Shown: in pieces, positions 11,044-22,900 of the stretch
Layout: each line of letters starts with the position of its first letter
Position numbering within the stretch: the stretch's first letter is position 1
Assembly (NCBI RefSeq): GCF_004379255.2
Contig: NC_056051.1
Location: 3,560,062-3,624,061, forward strand
Direction: 5' to 3'
Length of the DNA stretch: 64,000 nucleotides
DNA from: Salvia splendens
Lineage: Eukaryota; Streptophyta; Magnoliopsida; Lamiales; Lamiaceae
Program-made: the position numbers and the translations under genes
Notes under the pieces: generated by a model
The model's input: the letters and a program-made list of their open reading frames with translations, nothing else
Told to the model about the DNA's origin: nothing
Databases searched by the model: none

Positions 11044-12631
11044 ATGAGTCAAGCCAAAGCCTTGCATTTGGTGTTTGGAGTTCTTGGTAACTTTTATTTG
11101 TTCTTAATTCCATATTTTTTTTGCTATTTTTCTGATGAATTTCTGTGTTTTTTTTAGGAAATGCTACCGGTTTGTTCTTGTTTCTCTCTCCATCGTGAGC
11201 ACTAAATTCTCATCACATTATTATTTATTTATTATGAAGTATTATTATTTTGTGTTAGTTAATTTTTGGGAAATTACTATAAATGTAGGGTTACTTTCAA
11301 GAGGATCATCATGAACAAATCAACTGAGCAATTCTCAGGCATTCCATATGTTATGACATTGCTCAACTGTTTGCTTGCTGCTTGGTATGTACTATAGTAT
11401 TTAATTTTTAATTCCAAAATTAAAAAATTGCATTTTCTTTGAATTCTCTATTTTAAAGTTATGCATAAATAAAATGCAGGTATGGGTTGCCTTTTATATC
11501 ACCAAACAACTACTTGGTTTCAGCAATAAATGGGACAGGAGTAGTGATTGAGTCAGTTTATGTCCTAATATTTCTTGTATATGCTCCTAAAAAGGAGAAA
11601 GGAAGAATCATGGCTCTTCTCTTTGTAATTCTTGCTATATTTTCCACTGTTGCTTTGGTCTCTATTTTTGCCCTCAAACAGGAGAAGAAAAGGCAGTTAT
11701 TTTGTGGTTTTGCTGCCACTATTTTCTCCATCATAATGTATGCTTCTCCTCTCTCAGTCATGGTATGTGTCATCCTTCTCTCTCTCTTAATTATTTTTTT
11801 TAAATATAATTGAATTAATGAAATTGTTTTGGATGAGCAGAGAATGGTAATCAAAACCAAAAGTGTAGAGTATATGCCATTTCTCTTGTCACTGTTTGTC
11901 TTCCTATGTGGTACTTCATGGTTCATTTATGGCCTCATTGGTAACGACAAGTTTCTCTATGTGAGTACATTTTCTTTTCCTTTTTCTAAGAATAATTCTA
12001 CGTTTTCATGTTGAATTTAGTCATTAGTAAAAGTGCAGGGCGTGGAACCGTAACCGGCCCCAGAATTGGTTGGAACCGGTTGGTTTTTTATCGAGTTTTT
12101 TCTACCATTTTTCCTCTTATAGACTAAATTGTGTCGTAAAACCGGTGATTCTGATTTAACCATGCATATTCATTTAAAAGTACTCCATGGTACCAATGCA
12201 CTGATTATATAAGTAATAGAATTTTCAATAGTTGGGCCAGGCTTGGGCCATTGGGCCACAGTTTTTCAAGGCATTGGAACCGAAAAATGTTTGATTATAC
12301 AAAACAATTCGAGGTCGGGTCGAGCTAGCCCAAATTTGTTCCCAATAAGGTCCAAAAGCCCATTTCCACGATCTGCTTAAACTGAACTAAATGACTCTAA
12401 TATACAGTACTTTTAGTTAAGTATGATTCAATTTATTTGGACATAAATATATTGCAGATTCCTAATGGATTTGGATGTTTTTTGGGAGCAACGCAATTGA
12501 CTTTGTATGGCATCTACCGCAAGAACAAAGACGAAGTTAAGAAGCCCAGAATCGATGGGAATTTAGAAATGGGCCTTGCAGATTCTCACCAGCCCAAGCA
12601 GCCAGCCTATGCCAAAAACGGCCAGCCTTAA
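11044..12631 (+). CDS. SWEET sugar transporter, tandem copy A (SWEET1-like)
   Basis: A bidirectional sugar uniporter of the plasma membrane with two MtN3/saliva triple-helix bundles (seven membrane spans). Coding exons are 11044-11086, 11158-11194, 11289-11384, 11480-11762, 11841-11960 and 12458-12631. All junctions are GT..AG with consistent phase, giving 250 aa, the usual family length. Hallmarks seen are [13 protein letters not shown] in helix 1, TFKRII and [17 protein letters not shown] before helix 2, [20 protein letters not shown] in the loop, and [20 protein letters not shown] opening the second repeat. The start is fixed by the family N-terminus. It resembles clade I (SWEET1) and is intact. 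Intron 5 is 497 nt against 151 nt in copy B because of an insertion. Copy B, 6.3 kb downstream, is a recent duplicate. Substrate (glucose is typical of clade I) is inferred. Confidence 0.93.
12036..12400. mobile_element. Insertion inside intron 5 of SWEET copy A
   Basis: The tandem copy lacks this ~350-base block at the same intron position (flanking sequence at 18295-18320 is continuous). Its left end CAGGGCGTGGAACCGTAACC resembles hAT-type termini (CAGGGGTGGAACCGG...). The right end and a target duplication were not resolved. Confidence 0.55.
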
Positions 12632-13194
12632 CATTTCAATAAAAAGAAAAAAAAAAGGGGGGATGAGAAAAAGATAGATAAATCCTCCGCACTTATTATC
12701 TTAAAATTTGTAGAGGGTTTAATTCTCATTGGTAGAAATGAATGTAATAGTTTCGTACCAATTTGAGTTAACAAGTGTGTTCTTCTTAACCATGCTAGAG
12801 GACTTTATTTGTATCTTGGTTTCAAAATGGGCCGCTTTGAATGTGGTCCATTAGTAGGCTACTAAACTTATGTTGCCATAAAAGGCTACTAAACTTGTTG
12901 AAAATGGGCCACTTTGAATGCGGTCCATTAGAAGTATATTAGTTTTGTATCTAACAATATATCTCACAATATAATCCACGCAAGCAGGAAAGTTTGTAAA
13001 CTCTAGAATACTATCCTTCACAAACCACATAATTCATTTACTTTCCTTTATGCCATAAAAATTATAATTCAAAAAAAATATTATCCTTTATACGCTCCCT
13101 ATGTGAGCATGAGATGCACCCATTTCATTCTCCTTCAGCTTTTGCTCCTCCTAGACCAACACGTTTCCCAATTCATTAAGAGTCCATTTATCTT
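12632..13194. other. 3' flank of SWEET copy A
   Basis: Contains two imperfect copies of AAAATGGGCCRCTTTGAATG followed by the YGGTCCATTAG phrase (12825-12860 and 12898-12935). Related sequence at 18750-18800 follows copy B, so the duplicated unit extends past the gene. No gene seen. Confidence 0.5.
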
Positions 13195-13740
13195 TCATAG
13201 TGAATGGATTTGGAATGGTCCATATTGAGAAGATAAGGAAGTTAGGGTGAATTGGACAAGGAAATCCTCATCTACATGTAATCCTAATTTTTTCAGCTTA
13301 TAAGAGATATTATTTATGTCCATCACATGCTCGTACATAGTCTGAGAACTATCATACTGCATGCTCATGAGATCCTTCATAAGGTTTCCTGCAAGAGATA
13401 TATATGCAGTTGTGAAGCGACGCTCAATATTCTGCAAATATTCTTTTGCAATTTCAGTCGTTGAGAGACTTTATCTGCAACGAACATTCTAATGAACTGT
13501 AAACTTAGTCATGTTAGATTTTTCCCAAGCATTAAGGGCAATAAGCCAAACTACTTTCATCAGTAAGATCGATTGGCATATCATTCAACGGTGCTAGGTC
13601 TAAGTCCATTACTCCCAGTCCCAGAGTGAACTCAAGTTTTCCTTTCCATTCAGAGAAGTTAGTTCCATTAAGTTGGGGAACGTTTGAAGTAAACATACTA
13701 GTAGAAACGATGCTTGGCATCATAGGAAAAAACTAAGAGA
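13195..13740 (-). pseudogene. Decayed Ty1/Copia gag fragment
   Basis: Two open segments on the minus strand belong to one gag polyprotein. At 13723-13532 are VPQLNGTNFSEWKGKLEFTL and a following Leu/Asp-rich stretch. At 13437-13195 is NIERRFTTAYISLAGNLMKD, then YDSSQTMYEHVMDI and KLGLHVDEDFLVQFTLTSL. This is the UBN2/retrotran_gag region of Copia elements. The segment between them (13438-13531) is frameshifted and carries stops. No protease, integrase or RT follows, so the element is truncated at about 13.1 kb. Confidence 0.8.
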
Positions 13741-13959
13741 ATTAATGCCCACATATAAAAGCTTTGAATAATAACACGAACATTAATTTGAAAATCATAT
13801 TATACGGTAATTATGAAAACTCCTTTGAGTAGTCTTCATACAATAACAAACATCATGCTTTTAATATTCATATCTTAGTTTAATAATTGAGTAATAATAA
13901 ATTGGCGTTACCTTTAAGCAATCGACTCCAATTTATATTATAAACTCCATTAGTGTTCA

Positions 13960-14631
13960 CAGTGGCGGAGCCAGGAATTTGGCAATGGAGGGCCCAAATT
14001 TCTTTAAGTAGTTATTTCGCTTTTTCTAAACAATGTCGTCATAAACAGATGCGGGAAAGATGAATAGTGAAGAATTAGAAGACGGACAATAGAAACTATA
14101 AATATAAATGGAGACAAAGTCAATGTAAATTACTACTGATTTTTATCCTTAGATTGTAAAATTCATTAATGGATAACTTTAAAGTAAAAATATCTGAAGC
14201 AATTAATATATACTTATATAAAAATATTACATATTTATGTATAAATAATATTGATGTGTGTAAAATTCATTACTTTAAATAAAAAAATTTACAAAAAATC
14301 ATTAGTTGTGAAAAATCAACAAAACACATAAATGATTCTATATTTATGGGATTCAAAAATGTATTTTTTATTCATACATTAGTTAAAGTTTTAAAACGAA
14401 AATAAACAAATAAAAGAACAAACATAAATAAAGTTTGAATGGGAGGAAATGGAATAAAGGATTAAGGTGGGTGTCAAGGTGTCGAACCCAGGCCTTGAGC
14501 GGAGCAGACAAAATGGCATACCAATTGCGCTACATTTTATTTGAATACTTTTGTATACATATATTATATATAGGCCATATTCAAATTGTTGAGGGGGCCA
14601 AGGGCCCGTCCCCACCCTAGCTCCACCCCTG
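13960..14631. mobile_element. Non-autonomous hAT element (672 bp)
   Basis: Terminal inverted repeats CAGTGGCGGAGCCAGG and, from the right, CAGGGGTGGAGCTAGG. The 8-bp target duplication is AGTGTTCA (13952-13959) / AGTGTTCG (14632-14639). There is no transposase. On the minus strand at ~14535-14470 it carries a tRNA-like stretch with A-box-like TAGCGCAATTGGT and B-box-like GGGTTCGAC. It was inserted into the leader region of the decayed Copia element. Confidence 0.88.
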
Positions 14632-14639
14632 AGTGTTCG

Positions 14640-16260
14640 TTCACAAAAGACTATTTCCTTTGGGAATCCACTACGTTGATATTGAATATACTTTATAACC
14701 ACAACAAGTATGGTGATTAACTACATAAATAATTTTTTATATTAACGTGATTATAAATTCTTCTTATTTTACCTCACTTTGGTGATTGCAAAATAAGCAT
14801 ATTATAATCAAGATTCTGTAGTGATTAATTGCTTAAGCAGATTTTCACTTAATTTGATTATAAAATCTCCTTATTTTGCCTCACTTTGATGAATGCAAAA
14901 TAAACATAATATAATCAATAATGCATTGATTTCTAGGGGAGTGTTATATTACTAAATCAATACTTAATTGCTAACTATAATTAAATAATAGCCCTTAGAT
15001 AATCAAATCAAGGGCCTAGATCATCAGCCTTGAAATGTCAATATGATCAACAAAAAACGTCAATAAGGGTATTAAGGTCAATTTACAACTAATTAGTTGT
15101 ACTAACTTTTGAAGAATATCACATAACTTTAAAACGCATATAACTTTTCGATTTAAATTATATTTCGCACAACATATATCAGATTAATGATAATTTCATA
15201 ACCATTCTAATGAGATCTCACTTGCATATGTTCCGATGTCAAAATTTGAAAAAAAAATTGAAAATTTTCAATTTTTTCGTACAGCAACAAATGTCTACAT
15301 AGTATATAAAATATGTCAATATAATACATGTAGAATGTCAATCTTAAAGTAATGTGTTGACATTCTCAAAGCATTATTTTCAAAACACAATATTGACATT
15401 TTCATCCAAAACCCTAATTTGGTAGCTTTTTTTATTTTTTAGATTTAATTAATAAAAACGAAAATTATACGTAGCAAATTTTAGACCACTAGATTTCTAA
15501 AATCCTATAGTCTTAAATTAGTTGTAGTTAACAACTAGAGGGTGAGTTAACAATGGATCACTCTCCTTGATTTCTATATAATTAAAATTTTGAGAGAAAA
15601 CATACACAGACTTCTCTCTCAAATTTATGGCAACAGATAACAACCATTTATACACAACTGCGTACGAATATATTTCGAATATTATAAAAAAAAATAAACA
15701 CCTTTAATTGATAAAATAATTAATCAATACTGAATTACCAATTCTTTTATTTCACTGACTCGATAAGCGTGCAGAAATAATTTCCATAAAAGACAACATC
15801 AATACATAATTGTTCAATTAGTCATATGAATTCACTAAATTTGAATTCACAATATGCTGACCATATTAGGAACAACCGATTCAATTCCTACTAATTCAAT
15901 AAAATTAAATTCAAAAATTATGATTTTCAATAATACGAAATCTCAACGATGTTCTGATATCACATATTGGAAATGATTTTTCATCATATATTCAAGAAAA
16001 CATAATTGAATATACATAATGCAGGATTTTTGAATATCATGTATTTCACGTATTAACCATAAATATAATGGATCGAAAATTTACCTTTATGATCCATAGC
16101 GGAAGCGATTTCGGAAGAAGAAGAAGACGACTTCCTCGAACTTTCTTTGGTGCAGTGGCGCAACTCCAACTCTCTTTTCCTCGTTTACGTGTTCTCTATA
16201 ATCTGTGTAATTTAATAGAACATCTAATATCATTTCCATCAAAATGGCTATTTAATTAGG
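14640..16260 (-). mobile_element. Copia leader/LTR remnant upstream of the gag fragment
   Basis: Read on the minus strand this should precede the gag at 13.7 kb. A TGATATCAGAAC phrase (complement near 15951-15962) resembles a tRNA-Met primer site, which would place an LTR at about 15.97-16.26 kb. A ~100-base segment is tandemly duplicated (TTTTGCCTCACTTTGATGAATGCAAAATAA near 14870-14905 and a relative near 14765-14800). Interrupted by the Mutator-like MITE at 14936-15566. The LTR boundaries are inference. Confidence 0.5.
14936..15566. mobile_element. Mutator-like MITE with 10-bp target duplication (631 bp)
   Basis: TTGATTTCTA is repeated exactly at 14926-14935 and 15567-15576. The element ends are GGGGAGTGTTATATT and, read from the right, GGAGAGTGATCCATTG. 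The 9-10-bp duplication size is typical of Mutator-like elements. It is non-coding and inserted in the Copia remnant. Confidence 0.8.
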
Positions 16261-16625
16261 ACATTTCTTTTTTATCAAATAATATCAAAATCAAATCGAA
16301 TAATTAATTACAATAATATGTTTTGTTGATAACAACATATCAATACTAACCATAAATATGTATATGCGTTCTTTTCATTCCCTTAATATGCGTTCTTTAC
16401 TAATAATGACTACCATATTTTGCTCATAACAACATATCATATCGGCACATATAATAATGACTACCATAATATGCTTTCTTTACTATGGCTACCATAATTT
16501 TGCCAATTAATGGCAATCAAATCCGCACATATATATACTATTCTACACATATATATACTCATATTGCCAATTAATGGCAATCAAATCTGCACATATTTGA
16601 TCACACCTCTATATATATATATATA
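16261..16625. repeat. Diverged direct repeats with AATGACTACCATA
   Basis: AATGACTACCATA recurs at about 16407 and 16452, with a partial copy (GGCTACCATAATTTTGCC) near 16486. GCCAATTAATGGCAATCAAATC occurs at 16501 and again at 16565. The segment ends in GATCACACCTC and a TA tract, the terminus shared with the foldback MITEs. Otherwise featureless. Confidence 0.45.
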
Positions 16626-16876
16626 GTTGCGTTAGGATGCTAACTAATTTACAGTAATAACTAATAACTTTCAATTCTCTGTATTAAAATTATCAACACA
16701 AAGACATAATTATATCAATACAACATGTAAATTTAAATATCAATACAAAGACATAATTTGTCAACACAAGAAATATTGATAAATTTATGTCTTTGTGTTG
16801 ATATTTTTAACATACTACAAAATTGATATTTAGTTATTAGTTATTACTTAAAAAATTAGTATTTAATTACACACCT
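16626..16876. mobile_element. Foldback MITE, same family as 28.4 kb
   Basis: Inverted arms: CTAACTAATTTACAGTAATA, then ACTAATAACTTTCAA on the left; TTAGTTATTAGTTATTAC, then AATTAGTATTTAAT on the right. The core contains ATCAACACAAAGACATAA repeats in both orientations. A (TA)n tract lies on the left. A close relative is at 28410-28612. Confidence 0.6.
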
Positions 16877-17145
16877 ATATACATATATACTCATATATTT
16901 TGACTTTCCTTATTAGTATAGGAACGTGATATTAGTCAAACTTAGACTAGTTACGATTTAGGAAATATATTATGGATAATTGTTAAATGGCCATTTTCAT
17001 TTCAATTACTACAATAATTAATTGATAGTTAACTAATTAGGAAAAAAATGTGTCTTATATCAAATATATCTACTATTACACTAAAAAATCAATTCTATTT
17101 AGGATTCTATTATGGGTCACAAAACATAAAATTTAGAAAGAGGAG

Positions 17146-17295
17146 ATTTGGCCGGTTTGGATAAAGACATTCTGCTTCATAAACCGCAGCAAAAAAGTTG
17201 TTTCAAATTGGCTCTATATATATCACTCCTCATCAAAACTAACTCTCATTTTCTATTCTTCAATTCCATTTCAATATATTTTTCCTCTAAAAAAT
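17146..17295 (+). promoter_or_regulatory. SWEET copy B core promoter and leader
   Basis: Duplicate of the copy A promoter block with few changes; TATA box CTATATATAT at 17213-17222. Sequences further upstream differ completely from copy A, so distal control may have diverged. Confidence 0.7.
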
Positions 17296-18567
17296 ATGGG
17301 TCAAGCCAAAGCCTTGCGTTTGGTCTTTGGAGTTCTTGGTAACATTTTTTCCTTCTTAATTCCATTTTTTTTTGCTATTTTTTTGATGAATTTCTGTTTT
17401 TTGTTTTAGGAAATGCTACTGGTTTGTTTTTTCTTCTCTCTCCATCGTGAGCACTAAATTCTCATCAAATTTTTTCTTTATTTATTATGAATTATTATAT
17501 TGTGCTAGTCATTTTTGGGGAAATTACTATCAATGTAGGGTTACTTTCAAGAGGATCATCATAAACAAATCAACTGAGCAATTCTCAGGCATTCCATATG
17601 TTATGACATTGCTCAATTGTTTACTTGCTACTTGGTATGTAGTAGTAATTTTTATTTAATTTTTAATTCCAATTTTTATTAAAATAATGCATATTACTTA
17701 CCATTTTCAGTTAATTCTCTATTTTTGAGTTATGTAGGAAATTAATTGTGAAATGTACAAAAATGCAGGTATGGGTTGCCTTTCATATCACCAAATAACT
17801 ACTTGTTTTCAGCAATAAATGGGACAGGAGTAGTGATTGAGTCAGTTTATGTCCTAATATTTCTTGTATATGCACCTAAGAAGGAGAAAGGAAAAATCAT
17901 GGCTCTTCTCTTTGTAATTCTTGCTATATTTTCCACTGTTGCTTTGGTCTCTATTTTTGCCCTCAAACAGGAAAAGAAAAGGCAGTTTTTTTGTGGTTTG
18001 GCTGCCACTATTTTCTCCATCATAATGTATGCTTCTCCTCTCTCAATCATGGTATGTATCAACCTTTTCTCTCTTAATTAAATTCAATATTTTTTTTTCA
18101 TATAATTGAATGAATGAAATTGTTTTGAATGAGCAGAGAATGGTAATCAAAACCAAAAGTGTAGAGTATATGCCATTTCTCTTGTCACTGTTTGTCTTCC
18201 TATGTGGTACTTTATGGTTCATCTATGGCCTCATTGGTAACGACAAATTTGTCTATGTGAGTACATTTTCTTATCCTTTTTCTAATAATAATTCTATGTT
18301 TTCATGGTGTAATATACAGTTATTTTAGTTAATTATAATAATCTGATAAATTTTCAAAAATAAATGTTGATACTGGTCCAATTTATTTGGACATAAATAT
18401 TTTGCAGATTTCTAATGGACTTGGGTGTTTTTTGGGAGCAATGCAATTGATTTTGTATGGCATCTACCACAAGAACAAAGATGAAGTCGAGAAGCCCACA
18501 ATCGATGGGAATTTAGAAATGGGCCTTGCAGATTCTCACCAGCCCAAGCCGCCAGCCTTAACATTTC

Positions 18568-18572
<5 letters not shown>
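17296..18572 (+). CDS. SWEET sugar transporter, tandem copy B (SWEET1-like)
   Basis: Near-identical paralogue of copy A. Coding exons are 17296-17338, 17410-17446, 17539-17634, 17769-18051, 18137-18256 and 18408-18572, giving 247 aa. The reading frame is open and all splice sites are kept. Differences are small (GLFFLLSPS against [19 protein letters not shown] against [10 protein letters not shown]). The C-terminus differs: a deletion joins the frame to LTFQ before the stop, and an (AAT)n repeat begins at the stop codon. Intron 5 lacks the insertion present in copy A. The same seven-helix architecture and probable hexose transport are inferred. The two genes lie head-to-tail 4.7 kb apart, separated by transposon debris. 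Confidence 0.93.
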
Positions 18573-18601
<29 letters not shown>

Positions 18602-19659
18602 GAACAGGGGGAGAGAAAAAGATAATAAATCCCCACTTATTATCTTAAAAGTTACGAATAATTTTATAAAATTCTAAAATTATATGCCGTACGAATTAAT
18701 TATTAGATGGTAAAACTTGTATAACCATAAAAGGCTACTAAACTTGTTTAAAATGGGCCGCTTTGAATAGGCCTTATAGATGCGGTCCATTAGAAGTTTA
18801 TAGGATTATTTATTTTTGTAAATAACCTAAATTTATAATTACGATTTGTTACTTTATGCTTTGATTAAGGTCTTATGTTGAAAAACAACACTCCCTCTGC
18901 CTCATATTTTACTTGCACTTTCGTATTCTAATAGTTTCAAATTACTTATACTATTTTTATTTTAAGTATGAATTCGGGTATTTAGTTAATATATTAGAAT
19001 TGATTAAGTGTTCTTTTATTAAGTGAACTCTCATTACATTTAAATAATAATTTAATATGCTAAAAAATCAATTTCAAAATTTGTGCTAAGTCGTGTTATA
19101 TTTTTGAGACAAAAGTAATTCAACAAGAAAATATTGAAGTAATTAATTGTTGGAACAATAAAAAAAGAAAAATAGCAAACGTTGGAAGGAAATCGTACAT
19201 TGCATTTGCATATATGAAAAGAAAGTAAAACGGTCCCGGCGAAGTTAATCTCACCGCTGCAATAAATATGGTGGTTACCTAAACCCCAAGGCAACATTAT
19301 TTAATTATTTATTTGGTAATGATAAGCATATTAGTTATGTATCTAACTATATATATGTCACAATACAATAATGGATTTCTATAAATATACTTTTCTAGTA
19401 GCATTTTTAATGAATGTTGAAGTGATGCTTAAAACTTATAAAATTATTCTTTACATTGAAAATTTAGCGATGCATGGATAAATTGGAATCGTCAGTTTAG
19501 CATGAAAAGCCAGAGAAAACCGGGGAAGAAAAAACTTGTAAAAATATCATGGATAAACCATCAATTTTGAATCGAAACTGGATCAGAGTTAAGAAAACTC
19601 GGGTTATTAATAAATGAGGTTGATCATATATACTTTGCTCCGACTTTTATTATTCTACA
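18573..19659. other. 3' flank of SWEET copy B
   Basis: (AAT)n microsatellite at 18570-18598. A Stowaway-like left end (CTCCCTCTGCCTCATATTTT, ~18891) has no matching right end, so it is a fragment. Nothing else recognised. Confidence 0.5.
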
Positions 19660-19948
19660 TATGTATAGAGCCAGCAAAAAAAGGCTAATTATTGACAATT
19701 TTTAGTCAATTAAGGACGTTACTTTGTGTTTAATAAAATAGATTACTTATTCTATAAAAATCGCCTTTATTTTTAGTGTCCCAAGTAAAATAAAGGGGCG
19801 CAAACGAAAGTGTCACCAAAAATTAAAAAACAAATAATATAAGAACACTATTCTTTGTATCCTAAACTTTGGTTATTTAAAAGAAATTTCCAACGCAAGT
19901 ACTTTCGTCGTTAATTTTGTATCCTTATAAGACGAGTTTGTTGTAGTA
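19660..19948. mobile_element. CACTA-like MITE fragment
   Basis: The right end AGTTTGTTGTAGTA and the preceding ~150 bases (GTATCCT..TTAAAAGAAATTTCCAA..CGTC) parallel the element at 24413-24697. The left CACTA terminus is not visible. Confidence 0.45.
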
Positions 19949-22900
19949 AACGAACGAAACCTGCTGGCTGCTGAGTCGGAACTATTGAATGAGTAGTCGA
20001 CAACACTGCAAAAGACTGAATATAATAGAATTTTGCGGTACTCGTGGTCGACGGCGCCATCTCCATCCATCATGTATTAGTAATATCATTAGGCTTATTT
20101 TGGCCTAATAATTTATTATTGTATGTACAATTATGTTATGGTATACAAAAAATCACATATATTTGTATAATGCGTATATATCAAGGACCAAATAAAGAAA
20201 ATTTCGAACAAAATTTCCACAAAATTCGAAGTGTCGTCATTGCAATTCTCACGTGATTGATATTGCAACTTATGGATACCTAAATTATTTGCTCATCATC
20301 ATCATCATATCATTTTCGATTTATCATAAATGTTTGTTACCATCTGCGGCTGAGTTGCTGAGTATCTCTCACTTTCTCTACACATAAATACTAGTACTAA
20401 TTTCTGTATGAGAGATTCAATAAGGACCATGTAAACAAGCCCTTATCTTAACGGCAATGTAATGCATACGTTGAAAATTTTGATTCATTTTATATTTCTC
20501 TAACATAAATCTTGATTCATTTTATATTTCTTTAACATAAATTATTGAAAATGTCTGCTGATTGCGATCGGAACAATGATCTCGATTGTTTTGTTGCACT
20601 CAATGGCATATTCAGGAAACGAAATTTGTGGGGTTAGACACTGAAGGTCGTCACTAGCAATAGTATGCTATGAGTTTCATTATTGGCCCGAGCTAATTAA
20701 TAATGTTGATGTAGAGATGTTAATACATTGTGAAGTTTCAATTGGATTTTGTAATTTTTTTAAAAAAGATTCCAATGGATAAAATATTAATTATTGGGCT
20801 GATTTTTTGATGTTTTCATGAAGTGGGTTGCTCTCTCTTCACGTATTGCTTTGCAATTACTCTTGTTGCTCTTTCCATGGCTATTAATTATAGAATAAAC
20901 ACTCAATTAGTGATAGTAATTTACAATTATACGTTGCTTATCAATGTTTTTCTAGAATAGCTAGTACTACTATACTGTCTCTCTCCTTATGCACGGATTT
21001 GTACAATTTTGTAAATCAGAAACAGTTCACTAATAATCATATACTGAATTTTATTAGAAATAATAGCATGTAAATAATTATTGAATTTTGATCGAATTTT
21101 GATTTTGCCGTGATTTGAAAAACTACCTAACAATTATTGAACAATCAGTTTGATCTGATTTTGCTAACAAGACTTTTCATATTCAAATCAAGTTCAATTA
21201 ATCACGTGCAATTTCAGACATAATTAAGCGTCAACATTTTGATAAATTTTGTGATATCATGATTTTTAGGCGACTATGGCAGCATTAAATTGAGTTGAAA
21301 TCTAACTCATTTGCAAACATAAGTAATTGAAAGTATTGCAAGTAAATTTTTTTGTGTAGGCATCTCATCTATAGAAAATGAAGGAGGTTTATAATTTTAT
21401 TTGGAAGTAAATAGGAAAAATGTTGCTTTGAATAATTAGAGAGCTACGTACAAAAGGCATATGCTAGACACATCTTGTTACCTTATTCGAAGGAGATCAA
21501 AAAAAACTTTACAAAGTTTGATTTAAAGGATCAACCTTTATTAAAGATTGTAGTTAGAGAATTAAAAGCAACCGTTAATCGCATTCCAAAAGTTGTGGAT
21601 GTTTCTAGTAAAATATTGAGAGATCCAACTTAACTCATCTTAATTAGTGGCACATTCGATCTAAACTTAAGGGAAATTGTAAAGTTTACTCTAGTTCCGG
21701 TATGTCGTACAATTTTAAAAATCAGTCAAGAAAATTATGAAATTTGGATTTGGTCGCAAGACGAAAAAAAAACCAACGTCCACTGTAATATTATATAGAT
21801 ATTTTCCCATCAAACGACATAGTTTTCTATATTAATAGACAACATCATTAAACTCACTGGCGATGATGACCACATATGATTTTCCAGATCATATCAGATA
21901 CTCAATTTCACCAAAAAAAATTATCGGCATGAGATAATTGTGAACAAATCCAAGCTCCATGATTTTTTGATAAATGTTTTAAATTGTGAATGAACCGGAT
22001 TTGAACCAAACTTCATATTACATCAAGTTTAACTATCGTTCACTTGTGAGTATAATGTAAAATGATTTGAGCATTAAATAAAATTATTAACTTACTATTT
22101 TCTTGATAAAAGAAAAAAATATTCTTTTAACACAAGCAAAATAGTGAGTACAAAAGCTGTATTTGAGTAGAATGTGAACATATGTGATATGGCTGCCCAA
22201 AACTGAAACAATACGTTTCACAAAAAAAATTAGTGTGTTGTATTTAAATGTAGCAAGTTGAAAAGCTTGGTTCAACAATCTGATAAATGCTGAGTCATTA
22301 CACACACAACACACACTAATTTGTACACCAAATAAAATTAAAATAGATGAAGATTGAAGAGCCCTTAAGTTGAGGGCAATTTAATGTAAGGTGTAGTTAA
22401 TGTTTAAATCCTTAATTCCATTCTCCCTCTTCCTATATTTATTCTTTATACGTCTCTTCATTGCGATTCCATTCTTCAACTTACATATTGTCGCTAAGCG
22501 CATTTATTTATAAGAATTGGCCCTAAATAGATAAAAAAAATAATACTACTACTATTCTATTACTTCACTATCAATATTAACATTTTTATATTTTAGTATT
22601 TACACAAATATTAGTTCTTTCTATTTTAGATAACATAGATGCCATTTTTTCTCGCCCAATATTCTACTTTTTTCGTGTAATTTTCATACTACATAGGTAA
22701 AGTTTTTCGAGATAACTCCGATAATGACTGCATACTTCTTGCTTCAATGTTATTAATAAGAAGAAATAAATTTTAGTATAAATATGTTTGTTAACCACAA
22801 CCTTTCGTCAACTATTTTCATTTCAGTCACAATATTTGTAATGCATTCAGCCTCATTTCATTCTTATTTTCATCCACAACTAAAATATCTCAATTATAAA

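Noticed and set aside
11558..11926. Minus-strand open frame of 122 codons opposite SWEET copy A
   Set aside because: It is the antisense shadow of SWEET exon 4-5, and the same shadow recurs opposite copy B. No independent protein features.
14470..14540. tRNA gene on the minus strand
   Set aside because: A- and B-box-like motifs are present but no cloverleaf acceptor stem could be drawn, and it is inside a hAT element.
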